Notes under the pieces: generated by a model
Databases searched by the model: none
Told to the model about the DNA's origin: nothing
The model's input: the letters and a program-made list of their open reading frames with translations, nothing else
Made by a program: the position numbers and the translations under genes
In this document: positions 12,348-23,346 of the stretch, one piece after another
Layout: each line of letters opens with the position of its first letter
How positions within the stretch are numbered: the stretch's first letter is position 1
DNA from: Ignavibacteria bacterium
Lineage (GTDB): Bacteria > Bacteroidota > Ignavibacteria > Kapaibacteriales > Kapaibacteriaceae
Length of the DNA: 64,000 nucleotides
Reading direction: 5' to 3'
Assembly: GCA_016191145.1 (NCBI GenBank)
Contig: JACPPD010000003.1
Coordinates: 248,001-312,000 of the forward strand

Positions 12348-12400
12348 CCGCTCCGGCAACTCATCTGTTATTCAATAAAATGATGAAATAGTTTCGCGCA
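12348..12400 (+). repeat. Left copy of an imperfect direct repeat bounding the accessory island
   Basis: CCGCTCCGGCAACTCATCTGTTATTCAATAAAATGATGAAATAGTTTCGCGC resembles 16659-16713 (CCGCCCCGGTAACTCATCTGTTACCCACCAAGATAGATAAAATAACTCCGCGC). Confidence 0.5.
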
Positions 12401-12640
12401 ACAATTTATGTAGGGAACGCCTTGCCAGCCCACGACTGCGCTGCGCGGCTAATTTCTACGATTGACAGGCTATTTTACTGACAACCCAGCGTGGGAAGGT
12501 CAACGTCTATTTTCTCGGACCGTCTCCTAAGTAAATGATTTTACATGTTCTGGTACCCAATAATTTACCTCGTCCGTTTACTTATAACGCGGTAATAGGT
12601 ATATATTATAAAGTGTGTAAGTTGTGTGGAGAACTAATGT

Positions 12641-12982
12641 TTGTTTAGTTCTGGAGATTTTGATCACTGGCTCAGCGTCGACGGAATCATTTTCGCACGA
12701 GAAATGAAAATCACGGCCGTTAATTGGGCTAACTATGTCTTCGGTCCTGAATATTATCTGCTTCCTCTTAGACGGGTGGAACAGTTCATTGCGGAGCACT
12801 CCAGACTGCCAGACGTGCCATCAGAAACAGAAGTCAAAGAGCACGGAATAGCTGTTGGTGAAATGCAGCAAATTCTGATGCGCAAGATTGAAGAACTTAC
12901 GTTGTACGTAATCGAGCTGTCGAAAAGCAATCACGATTTGAAAAGTGAACTGGAAGAAGTAAAGCAAGGACTGAAGAGGTGA
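12641..12982 (+). CDS. C-terminal coiled-coil tail domain of a Bacteroidota surface/'tail fiber'-type protein; stand-alone, probably a remnant
   Basis: Characteristic tail (WANYVFGPEYYLLPLRRVEQFIAEHSRLPDVPSETEVKEHGIAVGEMQQILMRKIEELTLYVIELSKSN) with a TTG start and almost nothing upstream. Confidence 0.6.
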   Translation: MFSSGDFDHWLSVDGIIFAREMKITAVNWANYVFGPEYYLLPLRRVEQFIAEHSRLPDVPSETEVKEHGIAVGEMQQILMRKIEELTLYVIELSKSNHDLKSELEEVKQGLKR

Positions 12983-13776
12983 GAACGACTCCCAGAATAT
13001 GGTTAGTGTTTGCTGTTGTTCTTATTGCGATGTCGGGGTGCAAAGACGACTCTGTAGCTCCCGAACCATGCGCCGGGTACAGGTACGAGCCCCCTTCAAT
13101 AACTGCGCATGAATGGGTTGCCTCGATTGAGACGGAGATCCAGGACACGATCTTCGGACAAACACTAATGAAGTTTAGGTCCACAAAGAAAAGTACGCGA
13201 TATTATTGGACAACATACTTCGACACGACGCGACTCTGGACAGACTCTGTGCTTGCATTGAGGTTTATGAATTATGGCGGTCCTGTAACTGTGCGCCTGA
13301 TTACGTTTACCGAACAGGATACGATTTGCGGAGACCGTGATGGATACGACACGACGTATCGAACTTTCTACGTTTTGAATGCAGAGACAAGTAAATCTCA
13401 GATACTTGGTAAGTTCTTCGGATACACAACGGAACGCCCTACTGAGCCTTTACTTGTGGAAATAGCAGAGATTGGCACGGGTCCGGTGGAAGGACAGGTA
13501 AAAATAAACGTTCCAATAGGCTGCAATTACCCTTCGAACCGGGAAAGGTACGGTACTGTTGAATTTCAGTATGGCTGGAGGACAATTCGATATAATTACG
13601 GAAAAAAGAAAGAATTTTGGTACGATAACTGTAAGAACATGTCTGCAACGGGTATCCTGTCACCGTCCGGTGATACGCTGAATTTGCAGTACTCTTTCAT
13701 AGAACCCACAGACGATGACCCATATCCCGATGAATCGTATAGAAGGAGCTTCAGTTTTACCGGGGTACGACGATGA
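12979..13776 (+). CDS. Hypothetical lipoprotein
   Basis: Lipobox-like MRTTPRIWLVFAVVLIAMSGCKDD; GTG start overlaps the previous stop; 265 aa, no family recognised. Confidence 0.65.
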   Translation: MRTTPRIWLVFAVVLIAMSGCKDDSVAPEPCAGYRYEPPSITAHEWVASIETEIQDTIFGQTLMKFRSTKKSTRYYWTTYFDTTRLWTDSVLALRFMNYGGPVTVRLITFTEQDTICGDRDGYDTTYRTFYVLNAETSKSQILGKFFGYTTERPTEPLLVEIAEIGTGPVEGQVKINVPIGCNYPSNRERYGTVEFQYGWRTIRYNYGKKKEFWYDNCKNMSATGILSPSGDTLNLQYSFIEPTDDDPYPDESYRRSFSFTGVRR

Positions 13777-14024
13777 AGATGGCATGCCAACTATCGGTTA
13801 GTATTCTACTGCTATTTACAATGTGCTTCGAATTGAATGCACAAGCTCCTTGCGAAATCGATTACACGCTGACTACTGATGTCAGTGCTCCAAGCAACAG
13901 GAAATTCCAGCACCGTCCAAATTTTTTTCAGTGGATTGGACAGGAGGAGTTTGCTGTAAACTCTCCCAACTTTCCAGGTGGAACCGTCAGATCTCCGTTT
14001 TTCCAGCACCACTATTACGGATGA
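13773..14024 (+). CDS. Short secreted protein, possibly truncated
   Basis: Signal peptide MKMACQLSVSILLLFTMCFELNAQA; ATGA overlap with the preceding stop; only 83 aa. Confidence 0.5.
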   Translation: MKMACQLSVSILLLFTMCFELNAQAPCEIDYTLTTDVSAPSNRKFQHRPNFFQWIGQEEFAVNSPNFPGGTVRSPFFQHHYYG

Positions 14025-14146
14025 CCTGCATGATTAAAGAGATGATTTGATTGAAGTGTTAAGGAATGGTAATGCTATGGAATTTCGCTTCTAACCCTAC
14101 CATTGAATCAACTTATGATTGCTGAATACTAACAAAAAGGTGTATT

Positions 14147-15283
14147 ATGAATTCTATACAAATATTTATGGTATTCTTTGTGATCTCGATGGCTTCATCG
14201 ATGGTACCAGTTGAAAGTTTCGGTCAGTTGTCATCGAATCGAGCGTTGAACCTTCAAATGCTCTCCAGGCAAAGAGCGGTGTACGATTCTTCGACATCAA
14301 TGCATCAAGTTAGGTATTCATATTTGAATCAGTTGCCACCGCTGTTAACTTCAATGCCAATCGAGCAATTGATAAGTTACATAGCAGTTGATAGTATTTT
14401 GAGAACTAACAGCAGAAAGAATATTTGTAGCTGGATACAGAGTCAGAATGGATGGAATGACACACTGAAAGTGTTGTCAAAGTATTACTATACTGTTGTA
14501 GACAAAGACCCTGGACGGTTTGCACAATATACAGTTGAGACACGTCTGAAAAGGGTGGTGGATACAAGCTCTCACATTTTGAGGTTATCTGACACATCGA
14601 GGGAATCTTCTATATCGACTGGTAGATACCGTACTTCGTTTTCGTCGATAGAGCAAGTATTATTAGATAAACTTGTTGAAGAATGGCCTGACTCGTCGAC
14701 TAGGCGAGCTTTTCGCGCGATAATTACGTCCGACATTATACTAAGAGTTCACATCTTAAGTATTGATTCGGTTGTAAACAAACTGACACAGACTCCAATG
14801 TATTCATTCGCCACAACCTGTTTTGTACTCGATACAATCAAGGGAAAGATTCTTCCGGGCGTAAGTGATCTAACTGCCTATGAAGGAAAATTTGATAGTA
14901 CTTCTCGCGCCTTGACTGTTCCTTTGTCGACACTAAGATTCGAGTACCTGCCAATTCTGTATCCAGAATATTTAGAATCAAATAGTGCTTCTGGATCTAA
15001 TATCGTTAGAGATTCAATGTTTGCTAATGAGAAAGGAGAATTTGCTATGCACACATCACAAGAATGCATCGTGTTCCTTTCATTCATGAATCCTCTTGTT
15101 GATGACAACTACGATTACTTCAATCTAAGTGTTAATCATTTCGCGAATGGTGGTGCACTGGCGATTGATAGCAGCACTGTTAAAGACCCCAATATGGTTT
15201 GGTCTGTTAGCGGTGTATTGTCTGTAGAAGAGTTCTATTCGGAGGTTGATTCGATTATCAATATTATTATGAACGGCACCTGA
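14147..15283 (+). CDS. Hypothetical secreted protein, 378 aa
   Basis: Signal peptide MNSIQIFMVFFVISMASSMVPVESFGQ; no family recognised; 15-nt gap to the next gene. Confidence 0.65.
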   Translation: MNSIQIFMVFFVISMASSMVPVESFGQLSSNRALNLQMLSRQRAVYDSSTSMHQVRYSYLNQLPPLLTSMPIEQLISYIAVDSILRTNSRKNICSWIQSQNGWNDTLKVLSKYYYTVVDKDPGRFAQYTVETRLKRVVDTSSHILRLSDTSRESSISTGRYRTSFSSIEQVLLDKLVEEWPDSSTRRAFRAIITSDIILRVHILSIDSVVNKLTQTPMYSFATTCFVLDTIKGKILPGVSDLTAYEGKFDSTSRALTVPLSTLRFEYLPILYPEYLESNSASGSNIVRDSMFANEKGEFAMHTSQECIVFLSFMNPLVDDNYDYFNLSVNHFANGGALAIDSSTVKDPNMVWSVSGVLSVEEFYSEVDSIINIIMNGT

Positions 15284-15298
15284 CGGACAGGAGCCAGT

Positions 15299-16535
15299 AT
15301 GAATACCAAACATATTCACGCGGTATTTACAGCGATATTTCTGATGCTTTCGTAGTCTTTGCCAAAGTTGTTGATTGCGCAGCCTACAAATCCCAACTAT
15401 CTTATTGACTATTCTAATAATTGTGTTAATGAAGCATACCCATATGAGTTTTGCACGGTAGTTGATGGCAGGGCAGCATATGTTGCCAAGTGTTCTTCCG
15501 ATCCAAATAACGAACCTGGTTTTGTACCTTATAAGCCTTCTATAACGTTAAATTCTATTTGCATCAATGTCGATTATGAGTCTTCATATCTTTGGGATGC
15601 AAATGCTGAGGAATTTAGCGGCATTGGTTTTGGACCAGTTGATAACACAGTGATTGTATTTGATCCTTATTTATCGCTCATGGGATGTCTTAATGACGCG
15701 GTACGAGAATGGACCAACTAATGCCAGAACCTTAATAATCCTGATCAACTATTTATTTACCAGTCGCCTACGAATAATTGTTGTCTTGATGTCTATTGGT
15801 CTGCTGATGAGAGAGAGGTAAGACCAAATGGAACGTGGGTCTTAGGTGTTACCTACAAACCTGGAAAATCGGAAACATCTTGTGACGGGGTAGCATGCAA
15901 AGTTGAGACCGGCGGTCAAAAAGGGCCACGTATCGTTCTAAATCAAAGTCCATTATGGATGGAGGTAAATGCCGACGGCTTACCAAAGAATTTCTTTTTT
16001 GACAAGCCATTGGACTCACAAACTAAACAGGTATTGGAAGACGGAGACTATATTTATTACAGATTCTGTACAATGATACTTCATGAGATCGGTCATTACT
16101 TCGGTTTTAAACATGGCAACGAGGTCGGATGTAATCACGACGGGTCAATCATGAAGGAATCTCTTGAACCTTACGAAGATGCAACCGATGATGTGGGTGG
16201 ACCGTTATCTGAAGACGACCGGTGTATGTTCAAGAAATTGTATTGCTGTCAAGAATCCGTAACAGATGTTGCCGAAGAAACCTCTCTGGAATCGGGCGTA
16301 CCCGATTGCTTAAAAATCGGTTCTAATGAAAACGTCACTTTCACTGTATTATGACATTCGAGGAGCCCGGATTTATGAGGCTGTAATTCCAAAATTTGAT
16401 TTAACCTCTCTACATGGATTAAATATTACAGATTTACTTTTAACGAGAATTTCAACTGGTATTCCAGTTGGGTTGTATTTCTTCACGCTTAGTAACCGAG
16501 ATTGTATAACGGCAGTAAGTGTGCCAAGATATTAA
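15299..16535 (+). pseudogene. Metzincin-like zinc metalloprotease with T9SS sorting-domain-like tail, interrupted by two in-frame stops and a frameshift
   Basis: AGGAG then ATG at 15299: MNTKHIHAVFTAIFLMLS*SLPKLLIAQP..., TAG at 15353-15355; TAA at 15719-15721 followed by 79 open codons into ORF 15959-16354 (same frame) with HEIGHYFGFKH (HExxHxxGxxH); a frameshift near 16326-16350 leads to YYDIRGARIYEAVIP...GIPVGLYFFTLSNRD. Confidence 0.75.
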
Positions 16536-16658
16536 CCGCACAAACATTTACGATGCTCCAAAATGTAAGTCTACTTTCACATCTTGAATTGGGTATATAT
16601 TCCAACGTAACTCCCCTCCGTTGTTGCCCTTAAAAGAGATACAGAAAGATTTTTCGTA

Positions 16659-16713
16659 CCGCCCCGGTAACTCATCTGTTACCCACCAAGATAGATAAAA
16701 TAACTCCGCGCCA
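16659..16713 (+). repeat. Right copy of an imperfect direct repeat bounding the accessory island
   Basis: See 12348-12400; this copy includes the short inverted repeat GGTAAC-TCATCT-GTTACC and abuts CGCGCCA...TGGCGCG (16707-16733). Confidence 0.5.
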
Positions 16714-16807
16714 TAACATACGAAAGTGGCGCGATGACAAAGCTTGATACAATGTTAAGTGTGGTGGAGGCGTGGAAGCAGAGTGGCCACTCTTCATATT
16801 TTTGTTC

Positions 16808-17260
16808 ATGCCCCTTACCACCCAAATCAACTCCGACCTTAAAGATGCCATGAAGTCTGGTGACAAAGTCCGCCTGGAAACGCTGCGCTCCATTCGGGCG
16901 GCAATACTGGATTTTGAGAAAAGTGGCGTCGATAGGGAAATGATGCCCGACGATGAACTAAAAATCCTGAACTCTGCCGCAAAGAAGAGAAAGGATGCTA
17001 TTGATATTTATGAAAAAAACGGAAGACAGGAAGCCGCAGATAAAGAACGGATGGAGCTTGACATTATTATGGGGTATCTGCCAAAACAGCTTACTGAAAA
17101 TGAAATTCGCGACATTATAAAAGATATTATCATATCGCTCAACGCAACTCAGCCCGGCGATCTTGGAAAGGTTATGGGCTCGGCCATGAAACAGCTAAAG
17201 GGGAGGGCTGATGGAAACGTCATCCAATCGGTCGCCAAATCCTTATTGGGAGCCGCGTAG
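16808..17260 (+). CDS. yqeY: GatB/YqeY domain-containing protein
   Basis: MPLTTQINSDLKDAMKSGDKVRLETLRSIRAAILDFEKSG...GYLPKQLTENEI...GKVMGSAMKQLKGRADGNVI; start placed at 16808. Confidence 0.92.
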   Translation: MPLTTQINSDLKDAMKSGDKVRLETLRSIRAAILDFEKSGVDREMMPDDELKILNSAAKKRKDAIDIYEKNGRQEAADKERMELDIIMGYLPKQLTENEIRDIIKDIIISLNATQPGDLGKVMGSAMKQLKGRADGNVIQSVAKSLLGAA

Positions 17261-17263
17261 CTA

Positions 17264-19654
17264 ATGGCTATGCCGGACTTAGAATGGGATTCGCTTCGTG
17301 AATTGGATTTACTGCAGGTTCTTGAATCCGTAAGTCGGCGTTGTGTTTCTGACCAAGGTAGAGACATACTTGCCAACCTCAGACCGTTCGACAAAGTGGA
17401 TACTCTCCGAGTTGAACTAAACTTGGTTCAGGAATGTCTCGACCTGCTGTTACTTAATGAACACCCGCCATTAAATCACCTGTCGGATGTAAGGTACCTG
17501 ATTAGGAAATCGCAAATTGAGGGGAATTTTCTTTCTGCTCCGGAGCTGATGACTGTATTGGAGTCGATGCAGACGTCGCGCTCTATCCGACGCTTCTTTT
17601 CCGTCAAAAACGAATCATCCCCCAATCTTCACGCGTTGTGCTCGGACCTACTTGACGACAAGGTGCTGGAGAAGCATATTCACGAATCAATCGATGAAAG
17701 CGGGTCGGTGCGCGATACTGCCAGCAGGGAATTGCAGACTATTCGACGCGACATCCATGAACTCGAAGCACGTCTTAGGCACCGGCTCCAGCGCATACTG
17801 AAAAAGTATGGCGAAGATGAACTCTTACAGGAAGATTTCATCACACAGCGCGATGGACGCTTTGTACTTCCGCTGCGAGCCGAAAACAAACGCGCCGTCG
17901 ACGGAATCATTCATGGCGTCTCACAAACCGGGTCGACAGTCTTCTTTGAGCCGGCTGAAACGTATGAAATGAACAACGATTTGTCGTTGCTGCACGGACG
18001 TGAGCAGCGGGAAATCATACGTATTCTTACAATGTTGACGTCTGAAGTCGGCTCTGTAGGCTCTCATCTCGAAGCTGCTTCCGAAATCCTGATACACCTC
18101 GATACATTAATTGCGCGTGCTCAGTATGCCGTGGATTTCGGCGGTATCAAACCAAAGATTGTTGACGAAGGAATCATCGAATTGACTAATGTTCGGCATC
18201 CTGTGCTTGTTCAGAATGCAAGGGCTTCGCAGTCAGATGTTGTTCCGCTGAGTGTATTGATTGATTCGAACAGCAGAGGCATTCTGATATCCGGACCCAA
18301 TGCTGGTGGTAAGACTGTTGCGATGAAGACAATCGGTCTCTCGCTCATCATGGCGCTGTGCGGAATATTCCCATTGGGAATGTGCACTATGAATATGCGG
18401 CGGATTTTCACGGCAATCGGCGATCACCAGTCGATTGAATCAAATTTGTCGACGTTTTCATCGCAAATCATTCGTATTCGCGACATCCTTGCAGAGTGTG
18501 GCGAAGAAGCAGTAGTACTCATCGACGAAGTGTGTGCAGGAACAGATCCGGCCGAAGGCGGCGCACTGGCGGCTGGTGTTTTGGATTCAATCATAGAACG
18601 CAGTGCATGCTTCATCGTTACCACACACCAGTCGTCTCTCAAGCAATACGCTCTAACACATCCACACGTCACGAATGCCTCGTTAGCCTTCGATGAAGAA
18701 AAGTTGCAGCCAACATTTCGGTTTCAGTTCGGCGTACCTGGGAACAGCTATGCCTTTGACCTCGCAACTAATGTTGGTTTACCTCAGGTGGTAATTGAAC
18801 GGGGCAGGAACTACCTTGATGAACGCCACGATGAGCTTGAGCAAAGTATCAATGCAATGCAGCGATTTCGCACCGAGGCGGAACAGGCACGCGCCAAGTC
18901 GGTCGAGGAGCGAAACGTCGCCGAAAAAATTCGTAAAGATCTTGAAGAACGACTAGAGGCCGTGAAAGCAAAACGTGGAGTAGTTGTGGAGGAAGCTCGC
19001 CAGGAAGCTCGCGAGCTGCTGCGAAGTGCCAACGCTCTGATCGAGAATACGATTCGAGAAATTCGTGAAGGTGAAAAGAGCGCTGCAGAGGCTAAGAAAT
19101 TATTTGAACAAAAGAAACAGACATTTGATATTCCGGCTTCTGCTGAAAGTGCCACAAACGAAGGTAGTGCAGCGATACATGTTGGATCAAAAGTTCAGGT
19201 ATCGGAAAGCGGTGCATTGGGGGAAGTTTATGCCATCGAAGGACACAATGCAGTGGTAGATGTAGGAGGTATCAAGTTTAGAATTAACGTAGAGAAGTTG
19301 GAGAGAATTACAGAGGAAAAGGGGAAGAAAGCTACACAAGTACATGCAAAGAGATTCGCCAGTGGAACAGATGAGAGACCTGAACGTGGACATGGGGAAT
19401 TCTCCGTCAGCGTTGTGCTGGATATGAGAGGCAAACGTGTAGATGAGGCTCTGCAAGAGCTAGAGAAGTTTATCGATAGGGCTATTGTGGCGGGTGCTCC
19501 ATTTGTAGAAATCATACACGGCAAAGGAACTGGCGCGCTGCGGTCTGCTGTACACAGTTATCTAAGTCAGAGATCGGAAATATCACAGTATCGTCAGGGA
19601 GAAATTCATGAAGGGGGCGATGGCATTACGATAGCGACAATTGCGATTCAGTAA
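17264..19654 (+). CDS. mutS2: Endonuclease MutS2 / ribosome rescue factor RqcU family
   Basis: Walker A GPNAGGKTVAMKTIG, VLIDEVCAGTDPAEGGALAAG, C-terminal Smr domain (LDMRGKRVDEALQELEKFID...IIHGKGTGALR). Confidence 0.95.
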   Translation: MAMPDLEWDSLRELDLLQVLESVSRRCVSDQGRDILANLRPFDKVDTLRVELNLVQECLDLLLLNEHPPLNHLSDVRYLIRKSQIEGNFLSAPELMTVLESMQTSRSIRRFFSVKNESSPNLHALCSDLLDDKVLEKHIHESIDESGSVRDTASRELQTIRRDIHELEARLRHRLQRILKKYGEDELLQEDFITQRDGRFVLPLRAENKRAVDGIIHGVSQTGSTVFFEPAETYEMNNDLSLLHGREQREIIRILTMLTSEVGSVGSHLEAASEILIHLDTLIARAQYAVDFGGIKPKIVDEGIIELTNVRHPVLVQNARASQSDVVPLSVLIDSNSRGILISGPNAGGKTVAMKTIGLSLIMALCGIFPLGMCTMNMRRIFTAIGDHQSIESNLSTFSSQIIRIRDILAECGEEAVVLIDEVCAGTDPAEGGALAAGVLDSIIERSACFIVTTHQSSLKQYALTHPHVTNASLAFDEEKLQPTFRFQFGVPGNSYAFDLATNVGLPQVVIERGRNYLDERHDELEQSINAMQRFRTEAEQARAKSVEERNVAEKIRKDLEERLEAVKAKRGVVVEEARQEARELLRSANALIENTIREIREGEKSAAEAKKLFEQKKQTFDIPASAESATNEGSAAIHVGSKVQVSESGALGEVYAIEGHNAVVDVGGIKFRINVEKLERITEEKGKKATQVHAKRFASGTDERPERGHGEFSVSVVLDMRGKRVDEALQELEKFIDRAIVAGAPFVEIIHGKGTGALRSAVHSYLSQRSEISQYRQGEIHEGGDGITIATIAIQ

Positions 19655-19660
19655 TTTCGC

Positions 19661-21109
19661 ATGATGTTCAGCAGAGTATTGATTGCAAATAGAGGTGAAA
19701 TTGCACTGAGAGTAATCCGCACGTGCAAAAATCTTGGGATTAGCACAGTTGCTATCTACTCAGATGTAGATGAAGCAGCACTGCATGTTGCCGAGGCCGA
19801 CGAAGCTATTTGCATTGGAGGGATTACGCCAAGAGAATCGTACCTCGACGTAGACAAGGTTCTCAATGCTGCACTGAAATCAGGCGCCGAAGCTATTCAC
19901 CCCGGCTATGGATTCCTGAGCGAAAACGCTGCTTTTGCAAGGTTGGTTGCCGAGCACAATTTCACATTCATTGGACCTTCGCCCGAGGCTATTGCAATGC
20001 TCGGCGATAAAACTGCTGCACGAGCTCTCGCAAAACGTGTTGATGTGCCTGTGGCGCCCGGCAGCGACGGATCGCTCTCATCGCTTGATGAAATCCGTGC
20101 CCTCATCGGCGATATTGGACTGCCGGTAATCATCAAGGCGGCAGCTGGGGGCGGTGGCAAGGGGATGAGGATAGTAGACAATGAGGCGCAGCTCGAATCG
20201 CTGTTCCGTCAGGCGCAGAGCGAAGCTTTGGCATCGTTCAACGACGAAAGAGTATTTATTGAGCGTTACATCGATCGGCCCCGACACATCGAATTTCAAA
20301 TTCTTGCCGATCATCATGGTAACGTTGTTTACTTTCCGGAGCGGGAGTGTTCAATACAACGCCGACACCAAAAGGTTATTGAAGAATCACCATCCGTCGC
20401 AGTCACTCCGTTACTCAGAGCGAAGATGGGCGAAGCTGCAGCTCGGCTTGTGCAGGCTGCCGGATATACCAATGCGGGTACACTGGAGTTCTTACTCGAC
20501 GGTAGAGGCGATTTCTATTTCATGGAAGTCAACACCCGTTTACAGGTTGAGCATCCGGTAACTGAAATGGTAACGGGTATTGACTTTGTTGAACAACAAT
20601 TGCGAATTGCTTCGGGAGAGCCAATGAGCGTGAGACAGCAAGACGTGATGCAGCCCAAGGGTCATGCCATTGAGTGCCGCATCTGCGCAGAAGATGTGTT
20701 CAGTGATTTCCTTCCTGATATCGGACGGGTGGAGTTCATGCGTTTGCCCGAAGGCACCGGAATACGCAATGACAGTGCTTTGTATGTAGGGTACGAAGTC
20801 ACAGTACACTACGATCCCATGGTTGCTAAGCTTATTGTATGGGCAGAAGACAGAAGCACATGCATTGAGCGAACAAAAAATGCTCTCGATCATTATCATC
20901 TTGCAGGATTTAAGACAACGATCCCATTTTGCAGGCTGGTGGTAGATTCCGAACCATTTTTGCTCGGAGAATATTCAACGTTTTTTACAAGGGATCACTG
21001 GCCCCTTAACCATAATCAAGATATTGATCAAATTGTTGGCGCAATTGCAGCAGCGGGATTTGTAAACGATCAAAAACGCCGTCGACCACTTCCAATAACC
21101 GAACTTTAA
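19661..21109 (+). CDS. accC: Acetyl-CoA carboxylase biotin carboxylase subunit
   Basis: [57 protein letters not shown]. Confidence 0.95.
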   Translation: MMFSRVLIANRGEIALRVIRTCKNLGISTVAIYSDVDEAALHVAEADEAICIGGITPRESYLDVDKVLNAALKSGAEAIHPGYGFLSENAAFARLVAEHNFTFIGPSPEAIAMLGDKTAARALAKRVDVPVAPGSDGSLSSLDEIRALIGDIGLPVIIKAAAGGGGKGMRIVDNEAQLESLFRQAQSEALASFNDERVFIERYIDRPRHIEFQILADHHGNVVYFPERECSIQRRHQKVIEESPSVAVTPLLRAKMGEAAARLVQAAGYTNAGTLEFLLDGRGDFYFMEVNTRLQVEHPVTEMVTGIDFVEQQLRIASGEPMSVRQQDVMQPKGHAIECRICAEDVFSDFLPDIGRVEFMRLPEGTGIRNDSALYVGYEVTVHYDPMVAKLIVWAEDRSTCIERTKNALDHYHLAGFKTTIPFCRLVVDSEPFLLGEYSTFFTRDHWPLNHNQDIDQIVGAIAAAGFVNDQKRRRPLPITEL

Positions 21110-23346
21110 TGAAGATTTATTCTGAAATAGATGTTGATGTATCCACAGCTCACGAGTTGGGTCTTACAAGAGAGGAATACGATCGTATTTGCGAAATACT
21201 TGGACGAACTCCATCGTATACTGAGCTGGGAATTTTTGGTGTGATGTGGAGCGAACACTGCTCCTACAAAAATTCCATTCTTCTGCTTAAAACGCTGCCG
21301 CGCACTGGAAAGAGAATGCTGGTTGCAGCCGGAGAAGAGAATGCAGGAGTGATTGACGTCGGTGATGGATTCGGAATCGTGTTTAAGATCGAATCTCACA
21401 ACCATCCGTCGGCGGTGGAACCGTTTCAGGGAGCAGCAACAGGAGTAGGTGGTATTCTGAGAGACATCTTCACCATGGGTGCAAGACCAATAGCAGCGCT
21501 GAATTCCCTACGATTTGGCGAGTTAGACAGCGACCATACAAAATACTTATTCAAAGGAATTGTCCACGGTATTGGTAACTATGGCAACTGTTTTGGTGTT
21601 CCAACCGTAGCTGGCGAGGTCTACTTCGATCGGTGTTACACGGATAACCCGTTGGTGAATGCAATGGCTGTTGGAGTAGTTCGGACAGACCGCATGGCCT
21701 CAGCAACGGCTGAAGGAGTCGGCAACCCTGTATACATCATGGGTTCGAGTACCGGAAAAGATGGAATCCATGGAGCTTCGTTACTTGCATCGCGCGAATT
21801 TTCTGCCGAGTCGGAAAACATGCGCCCAACGGTACAAGTTGGTGATCCGTTTGCAGAGAAATTGCTGTTGGAAGCTACGCTGGAGCTCATTGCAAGCGGT
21901 GTAGTTGTTGGTATTCAGGACATGGGTGCTGCAGGAATCTCATGCTCGACATCGGAGATGAGCGCAAAGGGACATGTGGGCATGGAAGTCAACCTCGACA
22001 AAGTCCCCTTGCGCGAAGATGATATGTCGGCATACGAAATCATGCTGTCCGAGTCGCAGGAACGAATGTTGGTGGTTATTAAAAATGGTTACGAAGCACA
22101 GGCCAAAGAGATTTGCGAAATGTGGGAAGTGCCACTAACAGAAATTGGCGTTGTCACTGCCGATGGTTTTATCACCATTCGCAAGAGTGGTCGCCTTGTT
22201 GCTCACATTCCTGCAGAAAGTCTTGTCCTGGGCGGCGGCGCCCCGGTATACGAGCGTGAGCGCTCCAAGCCATCCTATTTACAGCTAACTCAGCGCAAGG
22301 TTGATGTTGGCCCCAAGCTACAGCAAGATGAATGTACAGGTGTGCTGCTGAAGCTATTATCGTCTGCGACCATTGCCAGTAAACGCTGGGTGTATGAGCA
22401 GTACGATTCACAGGTTGGGACTAATTCTATTATCCGATCTGATGGTGATGCCGCTGTGATTCGCATTAAAGAAATTCCTAATCGCGCAATTGCCGTATCT
22501 ACCGATTGCAATAGCCGTTACGCGTATCTCGACCCATACATGGGCGGAGCCATTGCTGTAGCGGAGGCTGCGCGAAACTGTGCATGCGTGGGCGCCGAGC
22601 CCGTGGCCATTACCAATTGTCTGAACTTTGGAAATCCGTACGATCCGGAAGTGTATTGGCAGTTCGCCGAAGCCGTGCGTGGTATTGGCGACATGTGCAG
22701 AGTGCTCAATACACCAGTTACGGGCGGCAACGTCAGCTTTCACAACGAATCTCAGCAGCACGCCATTTTCCCCACTCCTACCATCGGCATGTTAGGGTTG
22801 ATTGAGGACATTGATCGTACCGTGGGTAATTCCTTTACAAACGAAGGCGAAGTTGTTGTTCTCCTCGGATGGCAGCGAGCGGAACTTGGAGGTTCTGAAT
22901 ATTTAAAGATTGTTAAGGGGCGAATTACCGGTACTGCACCATTTATAGATCCCGACGAAGAGGCACGGCTGCAGCGTTCTGTTTTACGCCTTGTTCGCGA
23001 TGGAGTTGTTACATGCGCTCACGATTGTGCCGAAGGGGGCCTGCTTGTTGCACTTGCTGAAATGACGTTTCTGCATGGAATCGGAATCACGGCAGCAATT
23101 CCGTTTGCACACAATGCAGCAAACTTGTTTGGCGAAGCGCAGAGCCGCGTGCTGGTGTCGGTACCCCAGTCATCACTTGCAGCACTTAAGGCTGTCAGCA
23201 TGGAAGAATCCGTACCAATGGTGGAACTTGGCAGGACGGGAGGCGACGTCTTCGCAATAAAAGATCTCGTGGGCATACCAGTGTCTGATCTTAAAAATAT
23301 GTACGATACCGCGATTCCGGATATTATGTCAGTGAGCCTTGTATGA
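21109..23346 (+). CDS. purL: Phosphoribosylformylglycinamidine synthase subunit PurL
   Basis: [51 protein letters not shown]. Confidence 0.96.
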   Translation: MKIYSEIDVDVSTAHELGLTREEYDRICEILGRTPSYTELGIFGVMWSEHCSYKNSILLLKTLPRTGKRMLVAAGEENAGVIDVGDGFGIVFKIESHNHPSAVEPFQGAATGVGGILRDIFTMGARPIAALNSLRFGELDSDHTKYLFKGIVHGIGNYGNCFGVPTVAGEVYFDRCYTDNPLVNAMAVGVVRTDRMASATAEGVGNPVYIMGSSTGKDGIHGASLLASREFSAESENMRPTVQVGDPFAEKLLLEATLELIASGVVVGIQDMGAAGISCSTSEMSAKGHVGMEVNLDKVPLREDDMSAYEIMLSESQERMLVVIKNGYEAQAKEICEMWEVPLTEIGVVTADGFITIRKSGRLVAHIPAESLVLGGGAPVYERERSKPSYLQLTQRKVDVGPKLQQDECTGVLLKLLSSATIASKRWVYEQYDSQVGTNSIIRSDGDAAVIRIKEIPNRAIAVSTDCNSRYAYLDPYMGGAIAVAEAARNCACVGAEPVAITNCLNFGNPYDPEVYWQFAEAVRGIGDMCRVLNTPVTGGNVSFHNESQQHAIFPTPTIGMLGLIEDIDRTVGNSFTNEGEVVVLLGWQRAELGGSEYLKIVKGRITGTAPFIDPDEEARLQRSVLRLVRDGVVTCAHDCAEGGLLVALAEMTFLHGIGITAAIPFAHNAANLFGEAQSRVLVSVPQSSLAALKAVSMEESVPMVELGRTGGDVFAIKDLVGIPVSDLKNMYDTAIPDIMSVSLV

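Noticed and set aside
12641-12982. Phage tail-fibre gene / prophage
   Set aside because: The domain is common in Bacteroidota surface proteins, and no other phage genes are present.
15299-16354. Genetic-code reassignment or programmed stop readthrough in the protease
   Set aside because: One TAG and one TAA are involved here and a TGA in the other interrupted gene, while these codons end the housekeeping genes normally; nonsense mutation or error is simpler.
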